64,000 nt of DNA from contig NZ_NPOA01000004.1 of NCBI RefSeq assembly GCF_002287375.1, positions 1 to 64,000 on the forward strand, read 5' to 3'. Each line of letters starts with the position of its first letter. The stretch's first letter is position 1. The notes below the pieces were generated by a model. The model worked only from the letters and a program-made list of their open reading frames with translations. It ran no database searches and had not been told where the DNA came from. This stretch comes from Virgibacillus profundi (GTDB taxonomy: Bacteria > Bacillota > Bacilli > Bacillales > Amphibacillaceae). The position numbers and the translations under genes are program-made. Shown piece by piece: positions 55,364-64,000 of this stretch.

Positions 55364-56734
55364 CTATTGAAGAAAATAAAAAACCTCATCGAGAGGTTTC
55401 TTTAAATCTTCTGGATAAATAATTGTGTAATTTACATTGTTAGCTTTTAACATAGTTTCTTTTTCAGTTAATCCTGTTTTATACTTTTCTCTTATGTAAT
55501 CATCTTTGTATCTGTTGACCTTGGAATAATCTAACATACCAGCTACCTCTACATACCAAATCTCACCATTATGATTAATAGTGTAGTCACAATCTTTATG
55601 ACCGTCATAATCGTCAATAAAAGTGGAGTATAATACATCTCTTTCGTATTCGTAATTCTTATCTTTAAGAAAGGAAGAGACTTGATACTCAAATTTACTA
55701 TATGTTGTTTCTCCATCATCGAACTCATAGATCATTCCCACACCCTCTCTATTGGGATAAAAACCAATAGATTCTATGTATTGTCCAATTGTCATGTTCA
55801 TCTCATGCTTAAAATATCTATTGTATGTGCCAGAGAATAAGCAGTCATCACATTCATTAATATCGCTGAGTGATATATTTCTTCGCCCTTCACGTTGATA
55901 TATGTCATCGCACAGTTTCTGTATGTCTTGTTTTAATTGATCTATTGTCCTCTTCTTTGGCATCATGCTTTCTTGATTTATAGGCAAGCTTAAGTCTAAA
56001 AGCATATTGTTAAGTGTGCCCCAATATTTTCGAATGATGTAAAGCCCAACTTCACCATCTTTAGGATTTCTAAAATCATCATACATTAAATTCCTCCCAA
56101 GAGACTGATGTTTCAAGTGGATCAATTCTGTTGCATAATCTTTGTTTAGTTGCTTCTTTAAACCTAGATACTCTAAGAAATCTGAGCATGTTTTAACGTT
56201 ATTCTCTGGACAGTGTTTAATATACCACGACACACTATGCAGATTTTTATTGTTACTTAATTCTGTATGATTCAAAACTTTATTCTGTGAGTCACATTCC
56301 TGAATAAGTAGGCTGCAAGCCTCATCATAATATTTTTTGCTAATTATGCCTCGGGGATTATAACTGTACTCGGTAGTAAATTCTTCAAACCTGTCTCCAC
56401 AAACCTTCTGAACAAATTGCCAACTTGGCAATCTATCATGATTATTACAGATTGTGGAATTTGGATAATGACCATGCTTATCTTTGTATTTTCCCCATAC
56501 GTCTGTTAAATCTTCATATGTATTAATCATGTATGATAATTGATATGGGATGTAACCCAATCCGAGAAAATGTTCATAATATGTTTTATCAAATTTTTTC
56601 TTAAATATAACCAACATTGTCCTTTTTGAGGGGAAATTAGATTGAGAATAGAAATGAGTTAGGTTTGGAACATACCCTAATTCCTCTATTTTATTGCGAA
56701 CTCTTTCATACACCTCACTATAATTCCAGTTCAT
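55364..56734 (-). CDS. Putative homing endonuclease with HNH-repeat-type array and nuclease-like C-terminus
   Basis: A 456-residue protein built from about five repeats of 60-80 residues resembling the 'homing endonuclease associated repeat', e.g. WGKYKDKHGHYPNSTICNN and LKHQSLGRNLMYDDFRNP, each ending in a Trp/Phe plus LGL/LSL-like helix. The last 130 residues look like a PD-(D/E)xK/Vsr-type nuclease: YSKFEYQVSSFL, DCDYTI, WYVEVAGML, then a long tail. The E-x-A in place of E-x-K leaves catalysis uncertain. It interrupts the tail-to-lysis gene series, as free-standing phage homing endonucleases do. Confidence 0.6.
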   Translation of the reverse strand: MNWNYSEVYERVRNKIEELGYVPNLTHFYSQSNFPSKRTMLVIFKKKFDKTYYEHFLGLGYIPYQLSYMINTYEDLTDVWGKYKDKHGHYPNSTICNNHDRLPSWQFVQKVCGDRFEEFTTEYSYNPRGIISKKYYDEACSLLIQECDSQNKVLNHTELSNNKNLHSVSWYIKHCPENNVKTCSDFLEYLGLKKQLNKDYATELIHLKHQSLGRNLMYDDFRNPKDGEVGLYIIRKYWGTLNNMLLDLSLPINQESMMPKKRTIDQLKQDIQKLCDDIYQREGRRNISLSDINECDDCLFSGTYNRYFKHEMNMTIGQYIESIGFYPNREGVGMIYEFDDGETTYSKFEYQVSSFLKDKNYEYERDVLYSTFIDDYDGHKDCDYTINHNGEIWYVEVAGMLDYSKVNRYKDDYIREKYKTGLTEKETMLKANNVNYTIIYPEDLKKPLDEVFYFLQ

Positions 56735-56754
56735 AAAGCTAAATCACTCCAACA

Positions 56755-56784
56755 AAAAAGAGACCAGCTATAAGTTGATCTCTT
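56755..56784 (-). terminator. Terminator after the integrase fragment
   Basis: On minus, GAGATCA pairs with TGGTCTC (one wobble) and is followed by TTTTTTG. It separates the integrase fragment gene from the homing endonuclease gene. Confidence 0.75.
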
Positions 56785-56808
56785 AAATATATTTATTTAT
56801 ATTATTAT

Positions 56809-57162
56809 TTAATTATCTACAGTCCCTACCATCCAACTCTTATTTGAGGCTAAATACTGTCTAATATCCAGCGTTGTGATTTGCACAGTTGCTTTCTTGG
56901 TAAATTTATTAAACATTCTAAGCTCAATCAAATACCCTTTTAACGTTTCAGCACTTAATCCTTCCAATTCCCTTGCCGATAAAAACATCTCAACTTTTTC
57001 TGGAAAGTCGTCTTCTATTTGTGTTTCTGTCTTTCTGTGAATCTCGTAATTATTTAAAACCTCTTCTAGTCTCAATTTCATTTTTACCTCGTCAACATCA
57101 GGAGACAGAACTGATGTTATAACATTCATATCATTCATCAATCGACTTGTATCATTTATCAT
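56809..57162 (-). CDS. Truncated tyrosine recombinase: core-binding (SAM-like) domain only
   Basis: A 117-residue protein resembling the N-terminal part of phage integrases: residues 52-110 match a SAM-like core-binding domain (FLSARELEGLSAETLKGYL, then LDIRQYLASNKSW). The catalytic domain with R-H-R-Y is absent and no continuing frame is visible downstream. Yet it has AGGAGG, a strong promoter and its own terminator, so it looks expressed rather than dead. It may act as a DNA-binding protein, or be a recent truncation. Confidence 0.65.
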   Translation of the reverse strand: MINDTSRLMNDMNVITSVLSPDVDEVKMKLRLEEVLNNYEIHRKTETQIEDDFPEKVEMFLSARELEGLSAETLKGYLIELRMFNKFTKKATVQITTLDIRQYLASNKSWMVGTVDN

Positions 57163-57175
57163 TTATTGTTCCTCC

Positions 57176-57225
57176 TATTGGGGTTGTATTTTTTGTATCT
57201 AAATACATTATAATACGACCCAATA
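57176..57225. promoter_or_regulatory. Inverted repeat overlapping the integrase-fragment promoter
   Basis: Arms TATTGGGGTTGTATT (57176-57190) and AATACGACCCAATA (57212-57225) are inverted repeats with one indel and one mismatch, spaced 21 bp. One arm lies in the -35/-10 spacer, the other at the ribosome binding site, so only at the DNA level could both be bound. Candidate operator. Confidence 0.6.
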
Positions 57226-57235
57226 AGAAAGTCAA
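57207..57235 (-). promoter_or_regulatory. Sigma-A promoter of the integrase fragment
   Basis: On minus, TTGACT (57230-57235) and TATAAT (57207-57212) are exactly 17 bp apart, a near-perfect vegetative promoter within an otherwise tail-gene region. Confidence 0.88.
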
Positions 57236-57297
57236 TAGATAAATAATAATATATTGGTTTAATTATTCACAACATCACAGTTATGTCCGAATGCGAC

Positions 57298-59211
57298 TTA
57301 AAAAGTGTCTGCCACTTTATCCATTCCTTCAAACCAGCTCTTTAATATTAGTTCAGTTTGAGAATCTGTTATAATTGATAAATTAGGAGAAGTTCCTCCA
57401 CAATTTATTAAAATAGCCTTGGCAATTGTTGAACCAACGTCTGTAGTAAATTGATAAGAATTACCTCTACTCGTTGTTAATACACTATCATTGGATTGAG
57501 TGTCGATTAAAACGCTGTAACAACCATTAACATCTGCAACAACAGGCCCTCTGCTTTCTCTGTAGTCCCCTAAAACTCTCAATATGCTTATCCCGCCGTG
57601 TGCGGTAGAACAATTGTTGTTTACATTCGTATCACGAAGTCCATTTTCATAACTTTTAATATTATATTCAAAAACAAAACAATTCCTTCTTTGATCCAAA
57701 GGAATATCGGGATAATGATAATTTAGACCATCTCTTAAAGCTTCATGCGTTGTATAATTAAACACATAAGTTTCACCTATATTTTTTATATTTAGATTGT
57801 TGGTGTTATCGCTTTCCCCGACTTCGCTGTTGTCTATCGCAAAAACAGAATTAATATTACCTTCCACAATTAAACCATACGTATTAAAAATATCTAATCC
57901 ATCAATAAATAACACAGAATCAGGAATGTCAAAACCCATACCTAAAGCTTTATAATCCGCAACCAATACAACATCTCCCGTTGGTTGTCCTCCATAATTA
58001 ACATAAACTAAACCTCCATCTATATAAGATGAATAAGGTGTATTGATACATTCACTGACACTGCCTGCAGCTTCAAACTTTCGATATGCACCATTAAAAT
58101 CTTTTTGTGACATGTCTAAGAGGTGTGAAATGTTTGTTCTTTCAACGACATAAACACTATCTTGATGATGTTCCCATGTTATTGCTGTAGTCTCTTCCCA
58201 AACTTCTTCAGCGTTTTTGTAGACGTAAGGCCTATGAGAACTATATCCTTGTACAACAGGAACTCTTTCATTATTTAAAGTTGTTATAACAACGTGTTTA
58301 TTTGAAAAGTTTGTTAGTTCATCATACGCAATATTAAACTCATTTAATAGAACCATTTTGCCTTGTATTATTATTTTAAATCTTGATAGTGCCGATGATT
58401 GTATAGATTCAAAAGACTTAGAAGGTGTTTGAAAAGGGTTGCCAACAGTACCATCACCATTATTATTATCTCCATTGTCCGTATCGATATAAATTTCTAA
58501 TTCAATGTTATTGTTTATCCATCTTTTATCTAAATCAATGTCATGCACAACTTTTCCATTATTTTGCCTGTACAGTTTAAAATCAATAGGGTAAAAGTCA
58601 TTCGGTAGTTTTATCTCACCATATTTAAGCGCAATTTCTGCCAACTGCGACGAAACTGTATTAAATGAAGTTGATGTTTCTTGCTTAAAATTATCATAAT
58701 CCATCTTTGCAGGTGTCGTATTTTTAACTTCATTTATAGCATTGACTGTACTAGACTTATCAGATGTCTCCAATATGGATGTATTACCAATCTTATTGTC
58801 TAAATCGGACACATCTGTATTCTTCCATTGGTCTATAATATCTTGCAACGTTTCGTTTGGAGGTGTGTTGTCGCCCGTGGTGTTGACCCTGTGAGCTGGC
58901 ATTGAAACATACCCAGTTCCAGTGTAGTTAGCTTCTATCTCTTTACCGCCCATATCTTCATGGAAAAACATAACTCCTTGCGTATAATCTACTTTATACT
59001 CTCCAGAGTTTAATGTGGTCTTATTGATATCGACTTCAGTTAACGAAGTACCTGACAAATCAATTGCAGACACTTTATCTATATATCTAGGAACCTCCCT
59101 TAAAACCACTCTGAAATTTATAATTTTAATAATTTCTTTTAGTTGTATGTATTCAGCTTCTTTTCTTTGATATAGATACACTGGATCTACGTTTGGAAAA
59201 TAAAAACTCAT
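57298..59211 (-). CDS. Phage tail spike-like protein
   Basis: A 637-residue protein. Residues 1-110 form a domain shared with the next tail protein (pattern REVP...YKVDYTQGVMFFHED...YTGTGYVSMP), likely the attachment module. A linker with coiled-coil character follows (DIIDQWKNTDVSDLDNKI). The distal part (about 240-637) is beta-rich, with DTDNGDNNNGDGTVGNPF and repeated short strands suggesting a right-handed beta-helix, as in receptor-binding spikes. ATG 59211 has AAGGAGGT; the longer frame to 59238 contains that site and is rejected. Confidence 0.72.
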   Translation of the reverse strand: MSFYFPNVDPVYLYQRKEAEYIQLKEIIKIINFRVVLREVPRYIDKVSAIDLSGTSLTEVDINKTTLNSGEYKVDYTQGVMFFHEDMGGKEIEANYTGTGYVSMPAHRVNTTGDNTPPNETLQDIIDQWKNTDVSDLDNKIGNTSILETSDKSSTVNAINEVKNTTPAKMDYDNFKQETSTSFNTVSSQLAEIALKYGEIKLPNDFYPIDFKLYRQNNGKVVHDIDLDKRWINNNIELEIYIDTDNGDNNNGDGTVGNPFQTPSKSFESIQSSALSRFKIIIQGKMVLLNEFNIAYDELTNFSNKHVVITTLNNERVPVVQGYSSHRPYVYKNAEEVWEETTAITWEHHQDSVYVVERTNISHLLDMSQKDFNGAYRKFEAAGSVSECINTPYSSYIDGGLVYVNYGGQPTGDVVLVADYKALGMGFDIPDSVLFIDGLDIFNTYGLIVEGNINSVFAIDNSEVGESDNTNNLNIKNIGETYVFNYTTHEALRDGLNYHYPDIPLDQRRNCFVFEYNIKSYENGLRDTNVNNNCSTAHGGISILRVLGDYRESRGPVVADVNGCYSVLIDTQSNDSVLTTSRGNSYQFTTDVGSTIAKAILINCGGTSPNLSIITDSQTELILKSWFEGMDKVADTF

Positions 59212-59296
59212 GTAATACCTCCTTGTTGTATTAGACAAAATAAAAAAGAGTAGAATATCTACTCTTTAATTCGGTGAAAAATTAATTAAACTGTGG

Positions 59297-60982
59297 TTAT
59301 TGAGAGTTTAACGCTTTTCTTAGGTAGGTAATCTCATCCTCCAATAATTCAACCCTATCAATTAACTCCTGAGTACCTCTGAAGTTTGTGGCAATAGCAC
59401 CAACTATGTCCACACCTTCACCACGTTTCATGAAATTTGGAACTTCCTCATGCATAAACCCTAAGTGGTATCTATCTTGTAGTGATGTAAATGAATCCGT
59501 TGATTTTCTTTTGAAAGTATATACAGGAGTATTTTTAATATTATCTAGCACACTTTTGTTGTACATATTGATATTTTCTTTAGTTTTTCTCTGTGAACCA
59601 GTCACAAACTCACTGGCATGTATTTCAGCATAACCATCATCACGCCCATTTCTCACTTGCAATGCAATTGTGTCACCATTTAAAAACTTCAATATCGAGT
59701 TTCCTGATGTAATTGTCCTATGATTATGACCATCAACAGGATCGTAACCAAACGAAAACATGGGTATTCCACCTACAAACATATTGTGGATTCTATTTGA
59801 GTACTGTCCACCCAATTCTGCACCATCCGCCCTAACAGCATAGTATGTATATCTATCCTTTTGAAGTCTCATAAAAGGCTCAATATAATCAATCCTACCG
59901 TCAAAGTTGTCAACATTGTCATTACCAAAGTATATCTGTCTATTTGTACCATTCATAATCAGAGTGTTAATTTCACCAGCATTAATAACTCCAAGTTCAC
60001 CAGTAATATCACTTAACACATCTACTGCGCCAACTAATTTAATTTTGTTAGAGTCTATAACAATTTCTTCTGGTGATAAGTTAATTGATGAAATGACATC
60101 GTCAGCATTGACCTTTAAATCGATTTCTCCCGGAATCACTGAAATACTGGATTCAAGAACAGAGACCCTTCCATTATACTCCTCTTCTACACCTTTAACC
60201 CTCAGTTCAAATTCACCCGGAAGTAGCGTCATAGTAGTCTCTAAAGAGGTGATTCTGTCATCTAATCCTGTAGTGATTTGACCTACTTCAAAAGATATTT
60301 TTCCCGGAATTAATTCAAACTCTGCCCAGATGTCAGTCACAGAATCGTCCATGTCATCTAGTCGTTCTTCATGTGCCAATTGTATGGAATCAATTCTTGC
60401 CTTCAAAGAAGGATGTCTAAATGCCTTAGTATCAACATAGGCATCTTCTATCTTCTTTTGTTCTGCATTTATCCTATCTCTTGCAACATCAAATACAGTT
60501 CCATTTCTATCAATACGTATATCAACTAATTCACTAGGTTGTGGGTTTTCTCTTATTAACGTATCGACACGATTTCTTTGTTCAAGAATACCTCTGTCAA
60601 CATCATAAAATTTATCTCTTACGTTTGGAAATTCTAAGTCGTTTGTGAGGTATATTCTAGAATCTGGGAATAACAGTACACCTTCACCCATGTATTCAAA
60701 GTCTAAAGTTTTTCTTGTTTGAGACTCATGGAAGTAAACAATGCCATTAACATAGTCTACATTGAATGTATTCTCGGATAAAAACTCGTCCTCAACCTCA
60801 TATAAATCCACATTATTGAAAGAAACTTTAACTCTTTCAAACTTAACAGGAACCTCGGAAAGAATTACATAGTGTTTTTCAACAGCTAATGATTCAAATT
60901 TTTTTCTAAACGGGTCAATATGTGTTCCTTTTCTTTTTTGTGATATTATAGGATCACCATAAATTTTTCTTGTGTCCACCAA
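59297..60982 (-). CDS. Phage tail fibre with C-terminal S74 intramolecular chaperone
   Basis: A 561-residue protein. The N-terminal domain (about 35-115; SEVP...FNVDYVNGIVYFHES...YMGEGVL) is related to that of the neighbouring spike. The middle has coiled-coil repeats (IPGKISFEVGQI, LPGEFELRVKG, IPGEIDLKVNA). The last 110 residues form a Peptidase_S74 chaperone: GSQRKTKENI with the Ser-Lys pair, HLGFMHEEVP, VGAIATNFRGTQEL and a final coiled coil. S74 domains trimerise the fibre and then cut themselves off. GGAGATG precedes the start. Confidence 0.83.
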   Translation of the reverse strand: MVDTRKIYGDPIISQKRKGTHIDPFRKKFESLAVEKHYVILSEVPVKFERVKVSFNNVDLYEVEDEFLSENTFNVDYVNGIVYFHESQTRKTLDFEYMGEGVLLFPDSRIYLTNDLEFPNVRDKFYDVDRGILEQRNRVDTLIRENPQPSELVDIRIDRNGTVFDVARDRINAEQKKIEDAYVDTKAFRHPSLKARIDSIQLAHEERLDDMDDSVTDIWAEFELIPGKISFEVGQITTGLDDRITSLETTMTLLPGEFELRVKGVEEEYNGRVSVLESSISVIPGEIDLKVNADDVISSINLSPEEIVIDSNKIKLVGAVDVLSDITGELGVINAGEINTLIMNGTNRQIYFGNDNVDNFDGRIDYIEPFMRLQKDRYTYYAVRADGAELGGQYSNRIHNMFVGGIPMFSFGYDPVDGHNHRTITSGNSILKFLNGDTIALQVRNGRDDGYAEIHASEFVTGSQRKTKENINMYNKSVLDNIKNTPVYTFKRKSTDSFTSLQDRYHLGFMHEEVPNFMKRGEGVDIVGAIATNFRGTQELIDRVELLEDEITYLRKALNSQ

Positions 60983-61067
60983 ATCATCTCCTTTCTTAAT
61001 TTATTGCAAAAGAAAAGAGACTAAGAATTACTCTTAGACTCTTTATAGTTGTGTTGCTATGTATTGA

Positions 61068-61298
61068 CTAGGCGGTTGATACCGTTAGTTTATCTACAAC
61101 GAAAGTTCTTATCAAGTCATCAATTGTGCCATCTATACCAGCCTGAAAATATTCTGTAACAGGAACCTTAGGGATGTGTCCATTAACATCTAGCTCCCGT
61201 GCTGGATCAATTCCTCGAAAATATACCTTCCTAAATTGCTCACCGTTTTCTTCTACTGGCATAGAATTTGTCTCGCTAAATTCATACTTCTCCATCAT
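61068..61298 (-). CDS. Small hypothetical prophage protein
   Basis: A 76-residue acidic protein between two tail-fibre genes, translated from ATG 61298 with GAGAGAAA upstream. No membrane segment or recognisable domain. Its tight placement suggests a tail-module role. Confidence 0.65.
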   Translation of the reverse strand: MMEKYEFSETNSMPVEENGEQFRKVYFRGIDPARELDVNGHIPKVPVTEYFQAGIDGTIDDLIRTFVVDKLTVSTA

Positions 61299-61332
61299 TT
61301 ATTTTCTCTCCTTAGCTGTGAATTTTAATTAG

Positions 61333-64000
61333 TTATCTTGATTCTTCTAGGATTCTGATTCGCTCTTTTAGCGCTTTTATTTCTGATTTATAGTCTTCAT
61401 GAAACTGTTGAACCCCTTTTGTAACTAAGGAGACCATTGCGTAAGCTGAGATACCTTCCCCTTTATCAGTAATTATTTCAAGTGGTGCTTCATCAACAAT
61501 TACACCTAATCGCTTACGTTCCCAATCTTCGTCTTCCTTTAAGTTGTAACATTGAACATTAATATCCAATATTTCCTTTAAGGCATTTCCTTGGTATAAC
61601 TCAATGTTTTTCTTTAGCTCTCTCTGTGACCGATCAACAATATCAGAACCGGAAATTACACCGCCAGTAATCCCTGTATACGCTGTGTCTGCTAAATTCC
61701 GAACTTGCATCTGAGAAGAAGAACCGTTTAACATTTTCAAGCCTGTTTTTCCCATAGTCATCCATCCATGATCATACGATTCTACTGTAGTAAACCTTGC
61801 AAACAAATCTCCTGATTTGTAAAACTGAACATCCCCCAGGTAGTTCTGCATGATATAGTCTGAGTTAGTTCTTCTCCACCTTGCATTGCTACCTGTATTA
61901 TCTATGGATGATCCATTGGCGAAATTGATAATATTACCGCCTAATAGTGATAGTTCAGGAGATCTTATGCGCAATGGTGTGGTTGTTTCTATTTCATTAC
62001 GTCTAATAAACATGGCCTGACCGCCAATTTCCCCTCCATTGTCCTGAACAAGGGAGACAATACCACCAAACATATTAACTTTTTCGGATGTTCCAAACAT
62101 GGTAACAGGGCTTGATGATGTCACGGTATCATTTTCAATGGTCACAAAACCAGTCGGCCCTGATGTAACTAAACTACCAACAAACTCACCTGATACACCA
62201 ACTAGCTCGCCTGTGATAACGGCATTTTCTATAGTCGCATCAACAATTGTAGCTTCATCGAATGTGCCTTTTAAGATAGTAGCATTGGCGGCAGTAAGCG
62301 TACCTGTTACTGTGCTGCTCTGCAAAGTTGCACTAATAGCTGTCATGTCTCTCATTGTAGCAGACGTAAACGTTGCATTAGCTGCACCAATAGTCCCAGT
62401 TACAGTCGCATTTGCTAAAGTAGCTCGATTTGCGATTATGTCATTAAAGGTACCTTTCGAAATAACAGCCGTTGCAGCAGAAAGTGTTCCTGTGACTGTA
62501 CTATCCTCAATCGTAGCATCAACAATCGTGGCTGTATCAAACGTGCCATGCAGTATCGTCGTATTCGTAGCAGTCAAAGTACCAGTAACTGTGCTATTTT
62601 CAAAGGTGCTACTAATAGCTGTCATACTCTGCATAGTCGCATTATTAAATATCGCATTGTCGGCTCCGATAGTGCCTGTGACAGTCGCATTTGCTAAAGT
62701 AGCTCTGTTGGCTATGATGTCGTTAAAAGTACCTTTTACGATGACTGAGTTAGTCGCTGTGAGCGTGCCTGTTATTGTTGAGTCTTGGATAGTCGTTTCA
62801 ATCGCTGTCATACGTCTGGTTGTCAGGTCAAGGAATGTTGCATCTGGTGCCGATATGCTACCTTTTATAAGCGTATCGCCTGTAATCTCTACGTTGGCTC
62901 CATTGATTCTGTCGTCTCCGATTCGGATTCCTGCGATTAGTTCATCATCTTTCACATAAGATAACTCAATCGCATCTTCCAGTATTTTAACTTGTGATCT
63001 GGTATAGCTTGCGTGATCTTCAGGTGCAGGTGTCCAGTCTGTGGCTTTGTTTCCTTTTTCAATCTGTACTTTAGGTATTTTATCACTTTGATTAGATAAA
63101 TAAAGCAACATGTAATTTCCGCTGTTAGGTACTGTAATATTTTCAATTTTTAATGAAGTATCCCTAGTAATTGCACCACCTATATACTCAACGCCATCAT
63201 CTGGTTGTTGTTCAGTAAATACAACTCTGAATCTATTGTTACTTAGGTTTTCTCTTGATATGGAATATACCTCACCAGCGACAACGGGCAGCGTGTAGCC
63301 CCTATAAGCACTTGATTCAACAACTGTTCCAGATAACGCTAGGTTATTAACTAATGACGGTCTGAAGTAGTTCCTTCCACCAATCTCCAAATCCCCAATA
63401 GCCCCATCAATATCAGCCTGTTCGACCTTTAAAGTGATATCATTTTTCAAAGCATTAATATCGACTGTAGCTGTACTAATCCAAGTCTGCTGCCCTTCCA
63501 CAACAGAGCTTTCAGCCTTTAGTTCTACTTGACCCGCGATTGTGTTAATGCGACCCTCTGCGCCTGTCATACGCCCTTCAAGCGCATTGTAAGTCTCCTC
63601 TGTTACTCTTAAATTGATAGCATCCCATGTTTGGGATATGTTTGTTTCGTAGTTTACAAATCGCTGTACATAGTTGTCTTGGTCAGTCTGATATGCTGTA
63701 AGCGATACGGTATTATCAAACATGTCGTCAATGTCTGCTTTGATGTAGACATTATCTAAATCAGCCTTGATGTCGATGTCTGCGAATATATCTTCTGGTG
63801 CTGGCGTCCAGTCTGTGGCTTTGTTGCCTTTTTCGAGTTTAATACCTTCTTCATAATCCCCAGCTGGACTTTTTCCGCTGTACCGAACAAAACGTGTATT
63901 CTCCCCCAAATTATAAGTAAATACTTTCCCGCTATTGTTACTTATCCTTCTTATAAATTGTCTGTTTTCGTCATATTCGCTTATGGCTGATGCGGTGGTT
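61333..64000 (-). CDS. Phage tail fibre/tip protein, 5' end outside window
   Basis: At least 889 residues; the frame is open to the window edge, so the true start lies beyond 64000 and the TTG at 63909 is not the start. Two copies of a carbohydrate-binding-like module end in GNKATDWTPAPED. The centre has a 31-residue beta-strand repeat (T-V-TGTL-A-N pattern), seven times, organised in a 93-residue higher-order unit. The C-terminus is an S74 chaperone (DRSQRELKKNIELY ... RLGVIVDEAP ... coiled coil). It probably forms the host-contacting fibre. Confidence 0.82.
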   Translation of the reverse strand, partial: TTASAISEYDENRQFIRRISNNSGKVFTYNLGENTRFVRYSGKSPAGDYEEGIKLEKGNKATDWTPAPEDIFADIDIKADLDNVYIKADIDDMFDNTVSLTAYQTDQDNYVQRFVNYETNISQTWDAINLRVTEETYNALEGRMTGAEGRINTIAGQVELKAESSVVEGQQTWISTATVDINALKNDITLKVEQADIDGAIGDLEIGGRNYFRPSLVNNLALSGTVVESSAYRGYTLPVVAGEVYSISRENLSNNRFRVVFTEQQPDDGVEYIGGAITRDTSLKIENITVPNSGNYMLLYLSNQSDKIPKVQIEKGNKATDWTPAPEDHASYTRSQVKILEDAIELSYVKDDELIAGIRIGDDRINGANVEITGDTLIKGSISAPDATFLDLTTRRMTAIETTIQDSTITGTLTATNSVIVKGTFNDIIANRATLANATVTGTIGADNAIFNNATMQSMTAISSTFENSTVTGTLTATNTTILHGTFDTATIVDATIEDSTVTGTLSAATAVISKGTFNDIIANRATLANATVTGTIGAANATFTSATMRDMTAISATLQSSTVTGTLTAANATILKGTFDEATIVDATIENAVITGELVGVSGEFVGSLVTSGPTGFVTIENDTVTSSSPVTMFGTSEKVNMFGGIVSLVQDNGGEIGGQAMFIRRNEIETTTPLRIRSPELSLLGGNIINFANGSSIDNTGSNARWRRTNSDYIMQNYLGDVQFYKSGDLFARFTTVESYDHGWMTMGKTGLKMLNGSSSQMQVRNLADTAYTGITGGVISGSDIVDRSQRELKKNIELYQGNALKEILDINVQCYNLKEDEDWERKRLGVIVDEAPLEIITDKGEGISAYAMVSLVTKGVQQFHEDYKSEIKALKERIRILEESR

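Noticed and set aside
62099-62959. 286-codon plus-strand frame rich in Val, Ala and Ser
   Set aside because: It is antisense to the repeated tail-fibre coding sequence, which keeps the opposite frame open. No ribosome site and no sensible protein.
63907-63909. TTG start for the large tail protein
   Set aside because: The frame continues without a stop to position 64000, so the gene starts outside the window.

Overview
The window is a low-GC Bacillaceae chromosome segment, most like the halotolerant Oceanobacillus/Virgibacillus group. Most of it follows the Bacillus subtilis 'yt' region: ytfP-ytgP-ytlPQR-ytmP-ytzH-trmB-ytnP-ytzB-ytoP-ytoQ-ytpPQR-sftA-murC-ytxGH-aroA-ccpA-motPS-acuCBA-tyrS-rpsD-dgcP-ytsP-refZ-ezrA-nifZ-thiI-sspA-ytcJ-nadK2-ytfIJ-tpx. 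Spore genes (an alpha/beta SASP with a sigma-G promoter, and a GerW/YtfJ protein) show a spore former. The MotPS stator suggests sodium-driven motility. Genus-level placement is inference.

Layout. 1-360: end of an rRNA operon (23S 3' end, 5S, terminator). 360-860: a decayed IS200/IS605 remnant. 0.86-22.4 kb: housekeeping genes, mostly on +, for a dicarboxylate-type transporter, lipid II flippase, RNA modification, lipid kinase, peptidase, thioredoxin-like protein, the SftA translocase, NAD salvage and MurC. 22.5-23.5 kb: ytxGH stress genes behind a very clear sigma-B promoter. 24.2-38.1 kb: an FtsA-like protein, aroA, ccpA-motPS, acuABC without the usual neighbour acsA, a large class A PBP, and tyrS under a T-box. 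38.2-52.0 kb: rpsD with its leader, cyclic-di-GMP, division and sulfur-transfer genes, a SASP, NAD kinase, and tpx.

From about 52.0 kb to the window end lies one end of a prophage, read on the minus strand. It comprises a tail-tip/fibre gene that runs off the window, further tail fibre and spike genes, a tyrosine-recombinase fragment with its own promoter, a putative homing endonuclease, small lysis-module genes, a holin and an amidase. A zinc-ribbon recombinase fragment sits at the host junction. In B. subtilis tpx is followed by ytxK-ackA, so the prophage probably separates those genes here.

The least explained structure is non-coding. Two intergenic regions, both between converging genes (14.1-14.3 kb and 30.5-30.7 kb), hold arrays of an 11-bp motif (AAGTTGAGAGA) repeated every 21 bp, forward in the left half and reverse-complemented in the right half. 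A second pair of loci (23.6-24.1 and 46.6-47.1 kb) carries two families of GC-rich imperfect palindromes in mirrored order. In one family the stem sequences differ between copies but stay complementary.
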